Below the pieces are notes generated by a model. That model ran no database searches. It had not been told where the DNA came from and worked only from the letters and a program-made list of their open reading frames with translations. Positions 47,351 through 58,214 of a stretch of 64,000 bases of DNA are shown piece by piece. Source of the DNA: Eimeria necatrix (taxonomy: Eukaryota > Apicomplexa > Conoidasida > Eucoccidiorida > Eimeriidae). The position numbers were made by a program, and so were the translations under genes. The stretch covers positions 143,501 to 207,500 of the forward strand of contig NW_013652461.1 of the NCBI RefSeq assembly GCF_000499385.1. Direction: 5' to 3'. The first letter of the stretch is position 1. Each line of letters begins with the position of its first letter.

Positions 47351-50317
47351 ATGTTAATGATAGAGTCATGCACGCTCGACTGGCCATCCGTTATCCCACT
47401 AGACGCTTCTCTATGGGCTCCTACAGCTACTGATGCTTCGAACACGATCAAGCCAGCAGAGGGGTCTGCAAACCCTCGCCTCAATCCAGCAGTTGCTCTC
47501 CATGATACAACATCCATGATGTCTCGAAGCAAGACACCTACAAGCACGCCTGCGATATCTCACTCGCCTGTGCACATGCCTCCATTTCTCCAGCCGCTGG
47601 TCAGCAAGCACAGTGCCAACTGTGGGAAACCGGCCCCTATTCTCGCCTCTTCTAAATCGCTAACCAAGGCGTCGCTGAAGGAGTACAGCGAAAAGTCGAG
47701 CGTTGGAGACCTTAGGCTGCCTTCAGTCCCTTCAACCGTCTCTACCACAACAGCTGACACCACATCCAAGGCAACGGATGCCTCTAGCAAGGAACCTCCA
47801 CAAGAAGAGAAGCATGTAGCGCCCGTTACTCAAGCTTCTGAGAAACAATCAAAGCCTGCAAAAATAAATGCAGAGGCCCCTAAAGAATTAGAAAAGCTAG
47901 CGTCGCTTGCATTTACCTCGTCTTTGGCTCCTAGCGAGTCTACAACTACTAACCTGAACCAGCCAAAAGTCTCCGCAGCAGCCCCAACGACACAGCTTTC
48001 GTCTCTTCCTCCAGTGAAAGAACCAGAAAAGATTGAAGGGCAAACTGCAGGAAGAAGCTCCGAAAATGCGGCGTATGACCCTTCTGTAGCTCGCCTTATT
48101 GCAGCTCTGGGGGCCTCCAGCCTCCGATTGGCGGTTGCTGCAGAAGAAGGCCTTGACAGCAGCCCTTCGGACTTTGGCAGAAGCACGTTGGAGCTGCCTG
48201 CGGGGTCGACGAGGCGTAGGCTGAGGAGCGAAACAACAGAAGTCGAGTCAACAGAGTCTCCCGTGACACCGCCAGCGACTAGTTCCACAGGAGTTTTTCT
48301 AACACGGAACTCTCCCCTCAGAAGACCAATCTTGCCTGCCCCTAAGCCTAGCTCTACCTCAGTGGGCAGAAATGGCTTGCAAGGCCTTCCAAACATTCGC
48401 CGAGGCAGCCGGGTTTCTGGATCGTCTACGCCTCAGCTGAGTCCTCCTAGCAAAGACTTGGGGAAGGCCTCAAGCCGACCCGGCAAACTGAAGCCAAAAG
48501 AAGTTGAACTAAGCACAAGGCGCAACTGTGTGGGACCTGCTTTGCTGGGACTTTCCCCTGGGATGTCAAGTACTGACCAGACCACTGACGTGCTGCCCTC
48601 GACCACCCGCATAGCGTCTTGCAGCAACGCGTACAGCCCAACACCAGCACGCAGCGCCCGCGGGAGTGACTTTGGCAGCGATGGTCCCAAGCAAACAGGG
48701 TGTGCAATTTCTTCGAAGGAAGCCACATCTCCAATTAGTGCTCCGACCCATTGGGGCAAAAGTAATCGCTCTCCCGAATGGCGTCTGCCTGCGGAAGACG
48801 TACTGGGGCTTGAAGGCTCAAACCCCAAAAGTACTTCAGCTGCTTCACATGGGGAGGAAGAGGAGCAGTTTTCTCTGCTGCTGCAGCACTCTTTAGGGCT
48901 GTTGCGGCGCGAAGCAGCTCGATGTTTTGCAAGCTCTCAGGCTTCTGTCAAACAAAAGCTGTGGAAGGAGCTACAAGAAGAAAAGTGCCTGCGACTGCAG
49001 CTTCAGCAGGAGCACCAAGCGAACTTTGCTGCTGCTGAGGCCGAGCTAATATCTCTAAGGAAGCGCCGCGCGGATGACAACAAACGGTTGGAAAAGTTGT
49101 TGGAAATTTGCTGCGGCGCGAAACAGACAGAAGAAGCCTTTCGGCTCATGCGAACCGCCTGGAAAGGCTGGCAGCTACAGAGAGTGCACACTCGAAGACT
49201 GAAAACACTTCAGAGACTTTTTCTCCATTGTAGAGTACTTAAGCTTCTGCTGAGAATTTTTTTGCCTTGGAGAGCAGCAGCTGCAAGGCGCATTTTCGAA
49301 CAGCAGAGGCTGAAGGCTCAGGATCTCTTACAACAAGAGATGGAACGATTAGGACATTTGCATCAGGAAACCATACAACAGCAGCACCAGGAGCTTCAGC
49401 AGATGCGACAGAAACTTGCAAGTGAGGTTCACCTCCGCGAGTGCCTGCAGCAGAGTCTTATTGGAATAGCTTCTAGTGGAGGCATCGGGATGCCCTCCCA
49501 AATGGCTCCTAAGCCAAGCCCTTTTGCCTTGGCGTCCAGTTCCTCGCCATCCTCTTCAGCTGTATTGAACGCTAAGCGACAACCGCAGCAGAAAACTCAG
49601 GATCATCTTAAACGGCAGCCGAATGCTCTTGCAGTTATAGGAACCCAGACGAACTTAAGGGGCCGACGGACTGCAGCAACCCAACAGCCCTTACAACAGC
49701 AGCAGCAACAGCAAGCACAGTTGTGTGACGTGCCAGCTCAGCTTTCCTGGTGGCACTGGATGCTCCAGAATGCGGGGCTGGGCACTCAATTCCCTCAAGT
49801 AGTCCCTACGTCTGCATTCAACAAGGCTGCTTATGGGGCTGGAAGTAGACCCACAGAGAGTACCGGGCGCCGTGTTAAATTTGTGGACGAGGAAGTGCAG
49901 CAGCAGCAACAAGAACAGCAGAAGCTGCTACTTCTTGCCAACTTACTTGGGGTTTCTCCCCCTTCAAGATATCTGGAAGAAAACAGCCAGTTGACAGGAA
50001 TTCTTCCGGGTGCCCCCCTTTGTACCCAACAAAAACTTAACTCCCCAGGAATGGTTACATGTGCTTCCGCACCGACCCTTGGTTCCTGGAGATTGCTACG
50101 TGACAGGCAAACGGCAAGCACAGGAATCGCTGCAGCAGCAGCAAGCGATTCATCGACACACCACGGTTGCGCAGCACATACAATGCTTAGCTCAGAGTGC
50201 AATGCATGCCAAAGTGCTCTATGGGGACCCAAAAAAAGCACCGCATTTGAACTGGAATGCCAACCGCACAAGCACAGGCGGTGGACATCAGCGACCCATT
50301 CTACTCCAAAGATGTAA
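47351..50317 (+). CDS. Large Ser/Pro/Gln-rich coiled-coil protein with Sfi1-like motifs
   Basis: This 988-codon frame begins with an ATG after gaagaa. Residues 1 to about 500 are Ser/Thr/Pro/Ala-rich and probably disordered. About 535-590 is a charged coiled coil (LWKELQEEKCLRLQLQQEHQ). About 595-645 carries two motifs resembling the centrin-binding Sfi1 repeat, LMRTAWKGWQ and LLLRIFLPWRAA. Another Gln-rich coil follows to about 705, then poly-Gln linkers and a short conserved-looking GRRVKFVDEE. After a C6 run at 50013-50018 the reading frame loses protein-like character while the +2 frame gains it (NLTPQEWLHVLPHRPLVPGD), continuing to a good donor T|GTAAGG at 50314. The annotated last 100 residues are therefore doubtful. 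Either a one-base indel or an unseen intron lies here. A basal-body or centrosome role is inference. Confidence 0.75.
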   Translation: MLMIESCTLDWPSVIPLDASLWAPTATDASNTIKPAEGSANPRLNPAVALHDTTSMMSRSKTPTSTPAISHSPVHMPPFLQPLVSKHSANCGKPAPILASSKSLTKASLKEYSEKSSVGDLRLPSVPSTVSTTTADTTSKATDASSKEPPQEEKHVAPVTQASEKQSKPAKINAEAPKELEKLASLAFTSSLAPSESTTTNLNQPKVSAAAPTTQLSSLPPVKEPEKIEGQTAGRSSENAAYDPSVARLIAALGASSLRLAVAAEEGLDSSPSDFGRSTLELPAGSTRRRLRSETTEVESTESPVTPPATSSTGVFLTRNSPLRRPILPAPKPSSTSVGRNGLQGLPNIRRGSRVSGSSTPQLSPPSKDLGKASSRPGKLKPKEVELSTRRNCVGPALLGLSPGMSSTDQTTDVLPSTTRIASCSNAYSPTPARSARGSDFGSDGPKQTGCAISSKEATSPISAPTHWGKSNRSPEWRLPAEDVLGLEGSNPKSTSAASHGEEEEQFSLLLQHSLGLLRREAARCFASSQASVKQKLWKELQEEKCLRLQLQQEHQANFAAAEAELISLRKRRADDNKRLEKLLEICCGAKQTEEAFRLMRTAWKGWQLQRVHTRRLKTLQRLFLHCRVLKLLLRIFLPWRAAAARRIFEQQRLKAQDLLQQEMERLGHLHQETIQQQHQELQQMRQKLASEVHLRECLQQSLIGIASSGGIGMPSQMAPKPSPFALASSSSPSSSAVLNAKRQPQQKTQDHLKRQPNALAVIGTQTNLRGRRTAATQQPLQQQQQQQAQLCDVPAQLSWWHWMLQNAGLGTQFPQVVPTSAFNKAAYGAGSRPTESTGRRVKFVDEEVQQQQQEQQKLLLLANLLGVSPPSRYLEENSQLTGILPGAPLCTQQKLNSPGMVTCASAPTLGSWRLLRDRQTASTGIAAAAASDSSTHHGCAAHTMLSSECNACQSALWGPKKSTAFELECQPHKHRRWTSATHSTPKM

Positions 50318-52349
50318 GGGTTTGATACCACTCAAAATTGGAGTTTCCTTGTTTCACGCCAAACATGCCTGCATGCTCCGAAGTTGGGAGCAAAGGGCTC
50401 AAACACAAATCCGCGAAACAAGCAATAGCTATCAGGTTTTCAATTCATTCTGCGGCCCAGTGTCAGTGCTGTCCATGAATGTGGCATCAGGGCAGCATAG
50501 CGCCGCTGCTGTTTGCTTACGTCTAGCATGTTATCATGACAGCTTCTAGCTTTCTCTAACTTACTGGAATCAGGAAATAGCTAATAAATGGGTGGCAAAA
50601 ATTGGCTAGTTGTGGGACTGTTCGGTATTTATTTTGCTTTTTAAAGCTTAATACGCCATACGCCAGCGGTCCACAATGCAACCCATTATCGCTGGACACA
50701 AGTGCTAACTTTCATACTTTCCTAGCCTCCTCTTTCTGCTACACACATGCGTTTCCTGCAGTGACTTCACGTTATGCTGCACCAAAATGTCAGTATGCTG
50801 GTTGGAGTTGTTCTAGGTTGAGATTCTTTACGGAAGATTTCCTGGAAAAGAGCAAAGCGGATGTTTATATTGCTAGAATCAATGTGTTGGCGCGGCCCAC
50901 TGGCGATAGCTCCTTCCCGTACACTAGTACTAGTTACACGAGCTGTGAGCTTGCTAACTGGAAGCTCGCATAAGATGAAGATTTAGTCCACAGTCTACTG
51001 TCCTCGCAGGAAGGGTTCTTTGCTGGCACCGAGTAGTTGAGACATCTGAACAAAGACATGTTTTATTATGGGCCTTCCATTTCCAGCTGAGCCTAGGGGC
51101 CAAAAAAGTGTTTTCTGGTTGAAATGAATGCCTGCCGACGACCTTACTTGGTCTGCAGCAAACAGCCTTGCATCGAGTGCCATTTGTACCTCAGCAGTGA
51201 ATCCATGCTGTTCATCTGTCAACACGCAAAATTGCTGCTTCATCATTGCTCCACTCATTCAATCAGAATTTTCAGTACAGCGTGGGGTCAAGTGAAGCAA
51301 TCAAGCTGCGCCATAAGCATTACGCGCCATTTATGTAATTACGCGCAGGAGGGCTCACGTGGCGCGGCTACCATGGTTGCGTTTCCTGTTACAGCGCCAG
51401 AAAAACTTTTTGCTTACACACATATTTCAGTACTTCTCTGTAATTTGCAGCTCACTCCAAATCATTCTATCCTACGGCTCCATTCTGGCGCCGCTGAGGG
51501 TGCCTTCAAAGATTTTTAGGACTGTGCGTGCTATATGGAGGAAGCCATTTACCCCAGAAGTGATGAGGCACTAGGCGTTTTTCATGTCGGCCCGAAAGGG
51601 AGGCGGAAAATAGAATTGGTTATTTCTAGCTACTCTGCTGAAAGCGCCAGTTGCTACTGCTTCCGAATTGTTTTTGCATCTGTTTATTTGCCTCGAGTAG
51701 GAACGTCTACCCATAATTTGTAGCATGGAATACTAGAATAAGTTCATCTTCGAGAAAAAATAGAGTGGGTCCAGCGGTGTCTTCCGGTAGTTGGCTCAGC
51801 ATGATTCTTATGGTGAAATATAGGCGTGAAGCCAAGCGAGCTGCGGCAGCCCCAGGCGCACCATTTTAGGCACAAGAGGGCAGCATGTGCATCGCCTGGA
51901 GGACCCCTGCCAGGTTTTGTTTCGCTTAAAGAATGTGCATGCAGCTCCCTGCTTTTTTTGGCTGGTCTACAAGGGGCAAGGGCCAACAGGCATCCCAAAT
52001 ACATTTGCCAGACGCATGCGCTAATAATATACTGATTTGTTTGCAGCCACATATGTTCACACCTTTCGACGTCCCACCTTCATCCGTGTTCACTTTAGAT
52101 AATGAAGGGTTGTAAGCTCGTCTTAGGCTGTTACTTCCCGTGCATGCACTTTTAGGATCTCCGCGCAGCCAGTCACGAAAGCATTTGAATTTTCGTGACT
52201 CACTGAAGAGCAAGTGCTGCAGTGCGCGGGGACCACATCTTAGAGCATTCGGCATCTAGAAACCGGAGCCCTACGTGCGTGCAGCCCTAAACTTGATACG
52301 CTTAGTGGAGCTTTCCCTCGTTATCTAGTGAGCTAGCAGCGCAAATGCC
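50318..52349. other. Gene-poor interval; possible last exon of the upstream gene
   Basis: If the gene ending near 50.3 kb uses the donor at 50314 (phase 1), one phase-compatible terminal exon is 51451-51497. It follows TAATTTGCAG and reads (S)HSKSFYPTAPFWRR then stop. This is weak evidence. Nothing else in the interval is supported. Confidence 0.25.
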
Positions 52350-53045
52350 TTAGGCAGATGCTTGCTTGCGGCTAGTGGTAGAAACATAGCCTGGATGAGA
52401 CTTTCTGAAGTCTGCCATCCGTGGAGAGCTGCACTGCCCGTTCCTGGACTCTTGGCACGCATCACAGTAGCACTGCACTTCAACGTTTCGGAGGCAACCA
52501 ACTTGACTGCACATGGGGCAGTGGGGTCTTCTGTACTTTGATGAAATGTTTTCACTGCTGGAGCACCGCGAAGGAGGATTCGGCCTGCATGGTTTATTTC
52601 TCTGGCGCTTGCACGGAAGGTTGCAGGGGTGCTGATTCGGAGTTGACTCCACAGTTGCTTCAGATGGCGCTGCGTCCTTCTTGCTTTCTCCGTGAGCAAT
52701 CGATTTGCGAGATTCTGTTCTGCAACTATTGCAGGATTTGGTGGACTCTGTTTTCTTAAGTCCACTGGGCACATCTCTTGTGGGTGGCGCTTGCTCAGAC
52801 ACCTCGGACTTCCGTGACTCCACAGCTTGCTTGGTGCCACTTGAGCCTCCCCTCTTCAAGTTGCTGGACTCACTCTTGACCACTGTGCTCACTGTAGACA
52901 CATCTGCAGTGGAGCGGTTGCTTGCGCTTGCCTTTCGCTGGTCTCGCCTCCTGCAGTCGAGAGCACAACCGGAAGGCATGCGAAGCAGTTGCTTGCCTTC
53001 CAGAGGCAGCAGCAAAATTTTCTCAAATGATGCCTCATTAGGCTA
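52350..53045 (-). CDS. Cysteine-motif protein, exon/copy B (CSSPRMA motif)
   Basis: A strong acceptor (CTTTTTGTAG) opens a frame from 53045 to the stop at 52350. It reads PNEASFEKILLLPLEGKQLL, then a long Ser/Lys/Arg-rich linker, then a Cys motif at 52523-52413: HCPMC, 12 residues, CYCDAC, 7 residues, CSSPRMA. A short tail ends SRKQASA. The CxxC spacing suggests metal binding, most likely zinc, but the family is not recognised. The same motif occurs 0.7 kb upstream in copy A. The acceptor is phase 0, whereas copy A's obvious donor is phase 2, so these may be separate tandem genes or alternatively spliced exons. Confidence 0.6.
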
Positions 53046-53109
53046 CAAAAAGAAAACTAGAAGGGAATTGAGTCTGTGCTTTCATTTGGTGACAGTCACT
53101 AGTACTTAC

Positions 53110-53444
53110 GCAGCGCTGCGGCTTCTTGTCATTGCAAGTTTCGTCGCGAAAGTTTCACAAGTTTCCCTCTCCGCTCGACGCGCAGCCATGCGCGGGGAAG
53201 AGCAACGAGGCTTTCCAGAAGAGCATTGGTAGCAGTGGCAGCGGCAGTCGAGGCCGGGTCTCAGGGCCTCGCCAAAGCCGCACTTGTCGCAGTGAGGCCG
53301 TAGGACTTCCGGCTCTTCTGGCGCCAACAGCCGACGGCTTCTCGTGGAAGTTCTGGTTCCCGTTACCTTCGCTTTAGATCCAGCTTTTCCGGCGGAATCC
53401 CTGGGCAGAGGCAGCATGTAGGTCTGCACTGAAGTATGTTTGCA
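53110..53444 (-). CDS. Cysteine-motif protein, exon/copy A (CSSPRMA motif)
   Basis: The exon opens after CATACTTCAG and reads QTYMLPLPRDSAGKAG, a basic Arg/Ser linker, then the motif at 53294-53183: HCDKC, 13 residues, CHCYQC, 6 residues, CSSPRMA, followed by an Arg-rich tail. It ends either at GC|GTAAGT (53110) or at the in-frame TAA two bases later. MLPLP near its start resembles LLPLE in copy B, and both end in a short basic tail, which supports duplication. A donor at AAG|GTAACG (near 53362, phase 0) would join copy B in frame and skip this motif. An upstream minus-strand stretch at about 53735-53666 (MPSRASSRASKGPTTTITGS, then GTGAGC) could be a first exon, but its phase does not fit. 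Confidence 0.55.
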
Positions 53445-56124
53445 TCTGTCGCTCAGTGCATCTATTAGCTGTGACTACGAAACCGTAAGTGATGCATAGC
53501 AGAGATGCTGGTCTTAACGAGCCGGTGTAAGCATACTTGCACTTTTTCGTTCAAAAATGCTCTCTAAATGCATAGAAAATTAGAACTTTTCGAAATTTGT
53601 ATGGAAAAGCCTGCAATGAGAAGGCACTCAAATGGTTGGGTGCAGCGTCTTGGGTGCTCACTTTTCAGGATTCTCCACATGACAGTAGAATGAGCCCGTG
53701 ATGGTGGTTGTGGGCCCCTTAGAGGCTCTTGAAGAAGCTCTTGATGGCATTTTCTGATTGGAATTTGTTGTTTTGTCTGCCACAACGTAACCGCCACAGT
53801 GATCCCTGTTTCAAGTGTTCAGAGCAGCCTTAATTTCTGGCCTCCAGCACATGGAAGGAAACAATTGTAGACGGAACAATGCTAATTGACTGAAATTACG
53901 CCTTGTAATACAAGGTTTTCAGCTAGAAATGGGCGTTTCAAATCGATGCTGTGCATTGGGAGGAATGCGCATTTCATACTGGTGCGGCGATCACTTGCGA
54001 AGCCTGCACGGTGGCTAGTACTCTTGACTTACTTATTCCCTCTTGAAAGCTCTAAAATAAACAGCAATGCAACAGGGTTTTCAGGGAAACACTAAATTTG
54101 TTCCAAATTTCAACAGCCAGTTCTCGATGGAGGCTAGCGGCCACTACCGAGAACGCCGCTCTCAGGTGCGCCTAGTGACCTCAGCAAAGGCACTGCCACC
54201 GAAAGCCCCCTTTTTTGCAATCATAGCAACCAACGTCTCTATTGGAAATTATCAGTTGATTTGCGCTAAAAATCTAGCTATTATTCCTGGTAGTGCATTT
54301 CGATGCTTGGTACGGTTGGGCATAGGAACTAGGGTCACCAATGCTTGTACGAGCATACACAAGGAGCCAGTGGCATCACACAACAGTTCGGTATGTGCCG
54401 AGCAACCCTTCCAATTTCCTGCTTCTTCTCTTTTTCTAGATAAAAAATGTGGAAATTTAGATGTGCTTCATTTTGGCGACGTGCAGTATTCAATGGTGCC
54501 GCCTTCGCACAGTCAAGTTCCTAGGCTCTGCCCAGACTCCCCATGCCATTTGCGTCTTTTCTTAATTGCTCGCTCACGGACAACAGGATCCAGTTATTTC
54601 CGCAACGGCTAAAGAATGGCTATAAAATATGTCTACTTTGTGTCCAATTAGCCTTCTCATAGTCCACGGGCAGTGCTTGAGTGTTGCCCCATCAATAAAC
54701 AAAAGAAGAAGCGCGCCAAAACGCACTATATGCTATATGGGAGAAAACGTATTTAAAAACCGTCTGTAGCTGCCACAGTACTCCCACAGAACCAGCGTGG
54801 CTCTTACGTACGGAAGCATATGGTGCCTCGAAATCGAACTCCTGGGGGATAACAAGCTACAGGAGCCTGCGGTGCTCCGTTTACATACTTCACGTAATAG
54901 CGAGCTACCGCAAAGGCTGCTGAGAAACTCATCAGCTTGAGTTAATTCCATCTGCATGGATCAACACAGCTCATCCCACTGTTACTAAACTTGAGATTTC
55001 GCGTGCAGGCGAGGTCAGCACACGAGAGTCACGAACAGGCACTCCCAGGCTGAATACTACAGTGATAACATTACCAATGATAACATTACCAATTAGGGCC
55101 TTTGGTGGCCGTCTTTGGATCACGCAGCCACGGGAACCTATCCCCAGCCTACTTGCAGCAATTGCTAGATGCCCACAGACTAATGCCTTTTGTCCGAAGG
55201 AATCTGAATGCCCATGCCAAGTTTTCCTCTCAACAGTCCCATTCATGCAATGTGTCCGAGTTGAAATTAAAAAGCTACTCCAGACGACGCAGAGCAGCAG
55301 TATCTGGCTGATATCGGTGGCTTCTTTACAGTGAAACCCTTGCCGGCCTTGGGACTGGCTTTCATGATTACCAGCAATTCTTCATTGCAAATTACCGACT
55401 CACACATAAGCCAAAATGTGTCCTCCAGAAGAAACTGACTCATTAAAATGGAGAAAATGGTCCATTAAAGTAGAGTTTGGCCCGTATTCATGTTCCGCTT
55501 GGAAAGAGCCAGTAATCTAATTGCATGCATTGAGACCAACCTCGAGGAATTTCAGCAAGCGCTCATGCATTAAGTAAAATAAGAAAGCAGGCGTCTGCAA
55601 ACAGCTTTTGTATAAGGGAGTCGAGACGTGAAGCTGCTTGAAAGTTATTCGATTTACGAGGAAGTTCCCTCAACAACTACAACATATAAGTTTCCAAACA
55701 ACACCCGTTCGAAAGCAATTTGACTTACAAGGGAGCTTCTTTATACAACTTTAACACATTGTTTTCCAAACAAAACTTGTTATAGCCTTTTCTTGTACGT
55801 CTTCTGCCGTTTTACCGTACACTTGGGGCTTCATGTAGCTCCCAAAACCGAGGACTACGTACAATATCAGAAACTCGTACAGTTTATCAATTACTTGAAT
55901 TCTCACTTCAGAGCATGCAATTTGGACAAGGCAAAAAAGGTCCTCAAGAATTAAAGGGAAAAAAACCTGATTTGGTTGGTAGCCCTTCACAGAGCCCGGA
56001 AAATCGCGCCAATTTAGCGCTACTGAACACAGTGCTCTAGTGTTACTTTTCGGGCCATTTAGTCAGCAGCAGCAAAACAAAGGAGCAAGCTTAAGGTACT
56101 TTTAAGCTCGCCAACAACTCCTTT
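53445..56124. other. No supportable gene
   Basis: About 2.7 kb lies between the Cys-motif exons and the ISP gene. The 181-codon plus-strand frame at 54067-54612 has no recognisable motif. A 15-bp tandem repeat (gataacattaccaat, twice) is at about 55066-55095. A possible minus-strand first exon (about 53735-53666) is mentioned with copy A. Confidence 0.45.
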
Positions 56125-57868
56125 TTAGGAAGCATGGGATTCAACTGGCTGGTTCTGCCGGTCCTCGCTCGCCTCCGACTTCTTGGACTTGTGCGGATGT
56201 ATCCCAAATGACTTCAGCATTTCCACAAAGTTACACTTATCTGCTTCATTTTCCAAAAGCAACGGAATACAGCTTTCCGTTTTGGAAATATGAAGGCCAA
56301 CTGCCCTGCATGCACAACGCTGCAGAACTGCTGCTACTCAGCTTGAGGGCTTTCGCTGGCCGTGCAGAAACTTTGCATTTAGCCTCGGCAGACTGCCACA
56401 GTTGCACTTTTTGGTGAGCCAAATTAAAGGAGAGAAAGCTTACAAAGGCTCTTGAGCAAAATCTCCCTGGGTTTCCACCCTCGCGAGCTGCTGCGGGGTT
56501 GTTAGAATGTTCTTAACTGTGTTGAATGGGACCCAACGCGATTTTTCCTGAGCATTCGCAGAACCTTTGGAGCCGCATCTCATTGAAAATTTTTATTCAA
56601 TATCACTTCACCACTTCACAGTGCTATGAAAGCATTAGGACTCTGCGAAAATAGCTGTAGAATCATCTAGTTGCTTCTTAAAGGCTTCCGTTGCACCAGT
56701 TGGGGAATGAAAACAGTTGAGTAGGCTGTAGACTAGCTTTAAAATGCAGCTTTAGTAACATTTATGTGATGAAGTAGAGAAAAAAATTAAAGCAAGCTTA
56801 CACCGTTGCGGAGCCTCAGCGAACGGGCCGTAGTGTCCAAGTGGAGAGTGCAGGCCATATTCTTGCCGTTCTGAATGGCCAAGCAGCGCCGCAAAGTAAA
56901 AGGGTATTCTATTAAAGGAGGCCAGCATTTAAACTGGACTCTTAAAAGTGTAAATGCTGCAAGAATTCAGGCTAAAGAGCAACTGCTGCTTCTCCTAGCC
57001 AAACCTGCAAAACGACTTGAATGGGAATGCCCTCAGCTTCCATGCGCTTCATGAATTGCTTAACAGCAGCTTCACTGCCCTGAAAGCAGCCTAACAAATC
57101 CCAAGTCATCTTTTAATAAATTAAAACAGCCATTTAGCACTTTTAAACTCTGCAGCAGATTGCCAGGTATGCTTTCTCTCGGGCTAACGACGCCGCCAGC
57201 CTGCACTGAGCTTTCGCGAATAAGTTTATTTCGGCTGGTGTAACTCTGCAAATTAATGCTATGTAATTGTGCAAATTAATGCTATGTAATTGTGCAAATT
57301 AATGCTATATAATTGTGCAAATTAATGCTATGTAATTGTGCAAATTAATGCTATGTAATTGTGCAAATTAATGCTATGTAATTGTGCAAATTAATGCTAT
57401 GTAATTGTGCAAATTAATGGCATGTAATTGTGCAAATTAATGCTATTTTGAGGAGAAACAAAGCTTGACTGCTTGCATAGCCTTGCTGACCAGTTGCTAA
57501 AGACTTCATAACGAATCCAACATCTGCACTTAGTGACAGAGTCTGCAGAACATCTTTCTACTATTCGGAAGGCAGGCTGCTGGCCCAGCCTTCTTTGCGG
57601 AAATATATTTGAAAGATAAAAAGCTATTGCGCAAGAAAGTGCGCAAGAACTTTCTATGTTTGAAATATATTTCCTAAACATAAAGTATTTCTGGAGCTGA
57701 CCCCTTGGGTAATGTCCAGTAACACAGGCCCTTGTGAAAGTCATATTGCGCTACAAAATTTGAACTAAATTGCGGAAAACTAAAGATGAAAAGATGTTGC
57801 GGATGTTTCGTTTGCTCTACTGAACCTACCGGCTCTTGGTGAGTGATGTAGCAGCAAGAATTTCCCAT
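56125..57868 (-). CDS. ISP: IMC sub-compartment protein (ISP), complete 5-exon gene
   Basis: ISPs are small coccidian proteins anchored to the inner membrane complex by N-terminal myristoylation and palmitoylation, with a PH-like fold used for protein contacts. Exons 57868-57830, 57079-57005, 56870-56802, 56547-56444 and 56305-56125 join without phase error into 468 nt (155 residues). The N-terminus is MGNSCCYITHQEP, with Gly2 for myristate and Cys5/Cys6 for palmitate. The core reads AVKQFMKRMEAEGIPIQVVL, NMACTLHLDTTARSLRLRNG, WVPFNTVKNILTTPQQLARV, VGLHISKTESCIPLLLENEA and FVEMLKSFGIHPHK. These correspond in order to the ISP beta strands, the 'LHT.EQL.RVE' segment and the C-terminal helix. 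A Lys/Glu/Ser tail ends ESHAS. Which ISP paralogue (1-4) it is cannot be decided. Intron 1 (750 bases) contains the 23-bp minisatellite. Confidence 0.92.
57247..57447. repeat. 23-bp minisatellite, about 8.7 copies
   Basis: The unit gcaaattaatgctatgtaat + tgt is repeated head to tail with only single-base variants (atataatt in one copy, ggcatg in one). It lies wholly inside intron 1 of the ISP gene, about 170 bases upstream of the exon 2 acceptor in + coordinates. It marks the left edge of the repeat-rich part of the window. Confidence 0.92.
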
Positions 57869-57962
57869 TGTTTCGGCAGCAGCAACACAAGAATGACCAT
57901 GGAAATCTACGGAAAAAGAGCCTGGCCGTGGCCAGCCCGGCTGCAACTCTAGCAGCGGGTAT

Positions 57963-58214
57963 TCAGTTCTTTTTATATTTTAAAAATTGTTCCAAAATAG
58001 CAGTTTTATCTTCCGAGAATGCCGATTCCGAAGTCTGTTGAGTGTGCGCTGCAAGAGCGGCGAAGTTTCCGTAGAACAGCGCCGCGCGCTGTTCACAGCG
58101 CCGCCTAAGTCTTTCAAGCTCTCTTCGCGAGTCCTCTTCCTTTTCCAAAAGTTTATATTTTCCAAAAGTTTGTATATTTTCTAAGGGCGAAAAAGAGCCA
58201 AGAAACAGATGCAT
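57963..58214 (-). CDS. Possible small helical protein
   Basis: From an ATG at 58214 the frame encodes 83 residues (MHLFLGSFSPLENIQTFGKY at the start) rich in Glu/Arg/Lys helix formers (LLEKEEDSRRELERLRRRC) and free of simple repeats, ending KYKKN. An alternative reading is that it is a terminal exon after CGCCCTTAG. It lies only 95 bases upstream of the ISP start on the same strand. No family is recognised. Confidence 0.3.
   Translation of the reverse strand: MHLFLGSFSPLENIQTFGKYKLLEKEEDSRRELERLRRRCEQRAALFYGNFAALAAHTQQTSESAFSEDKTAILEQFLKYKKN

Noticed and set aside
47830..48828. Minus-strand frames of 131-188 codons opposite the 988-codon gene
   Set aside because: Antisense shadows of a Ser/Pro/Ala-rich coding region.
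54067..54612. 181-codon plus-strand frame
   Set aside because: Mixed composition without motifs or splice partners; most likely chance.
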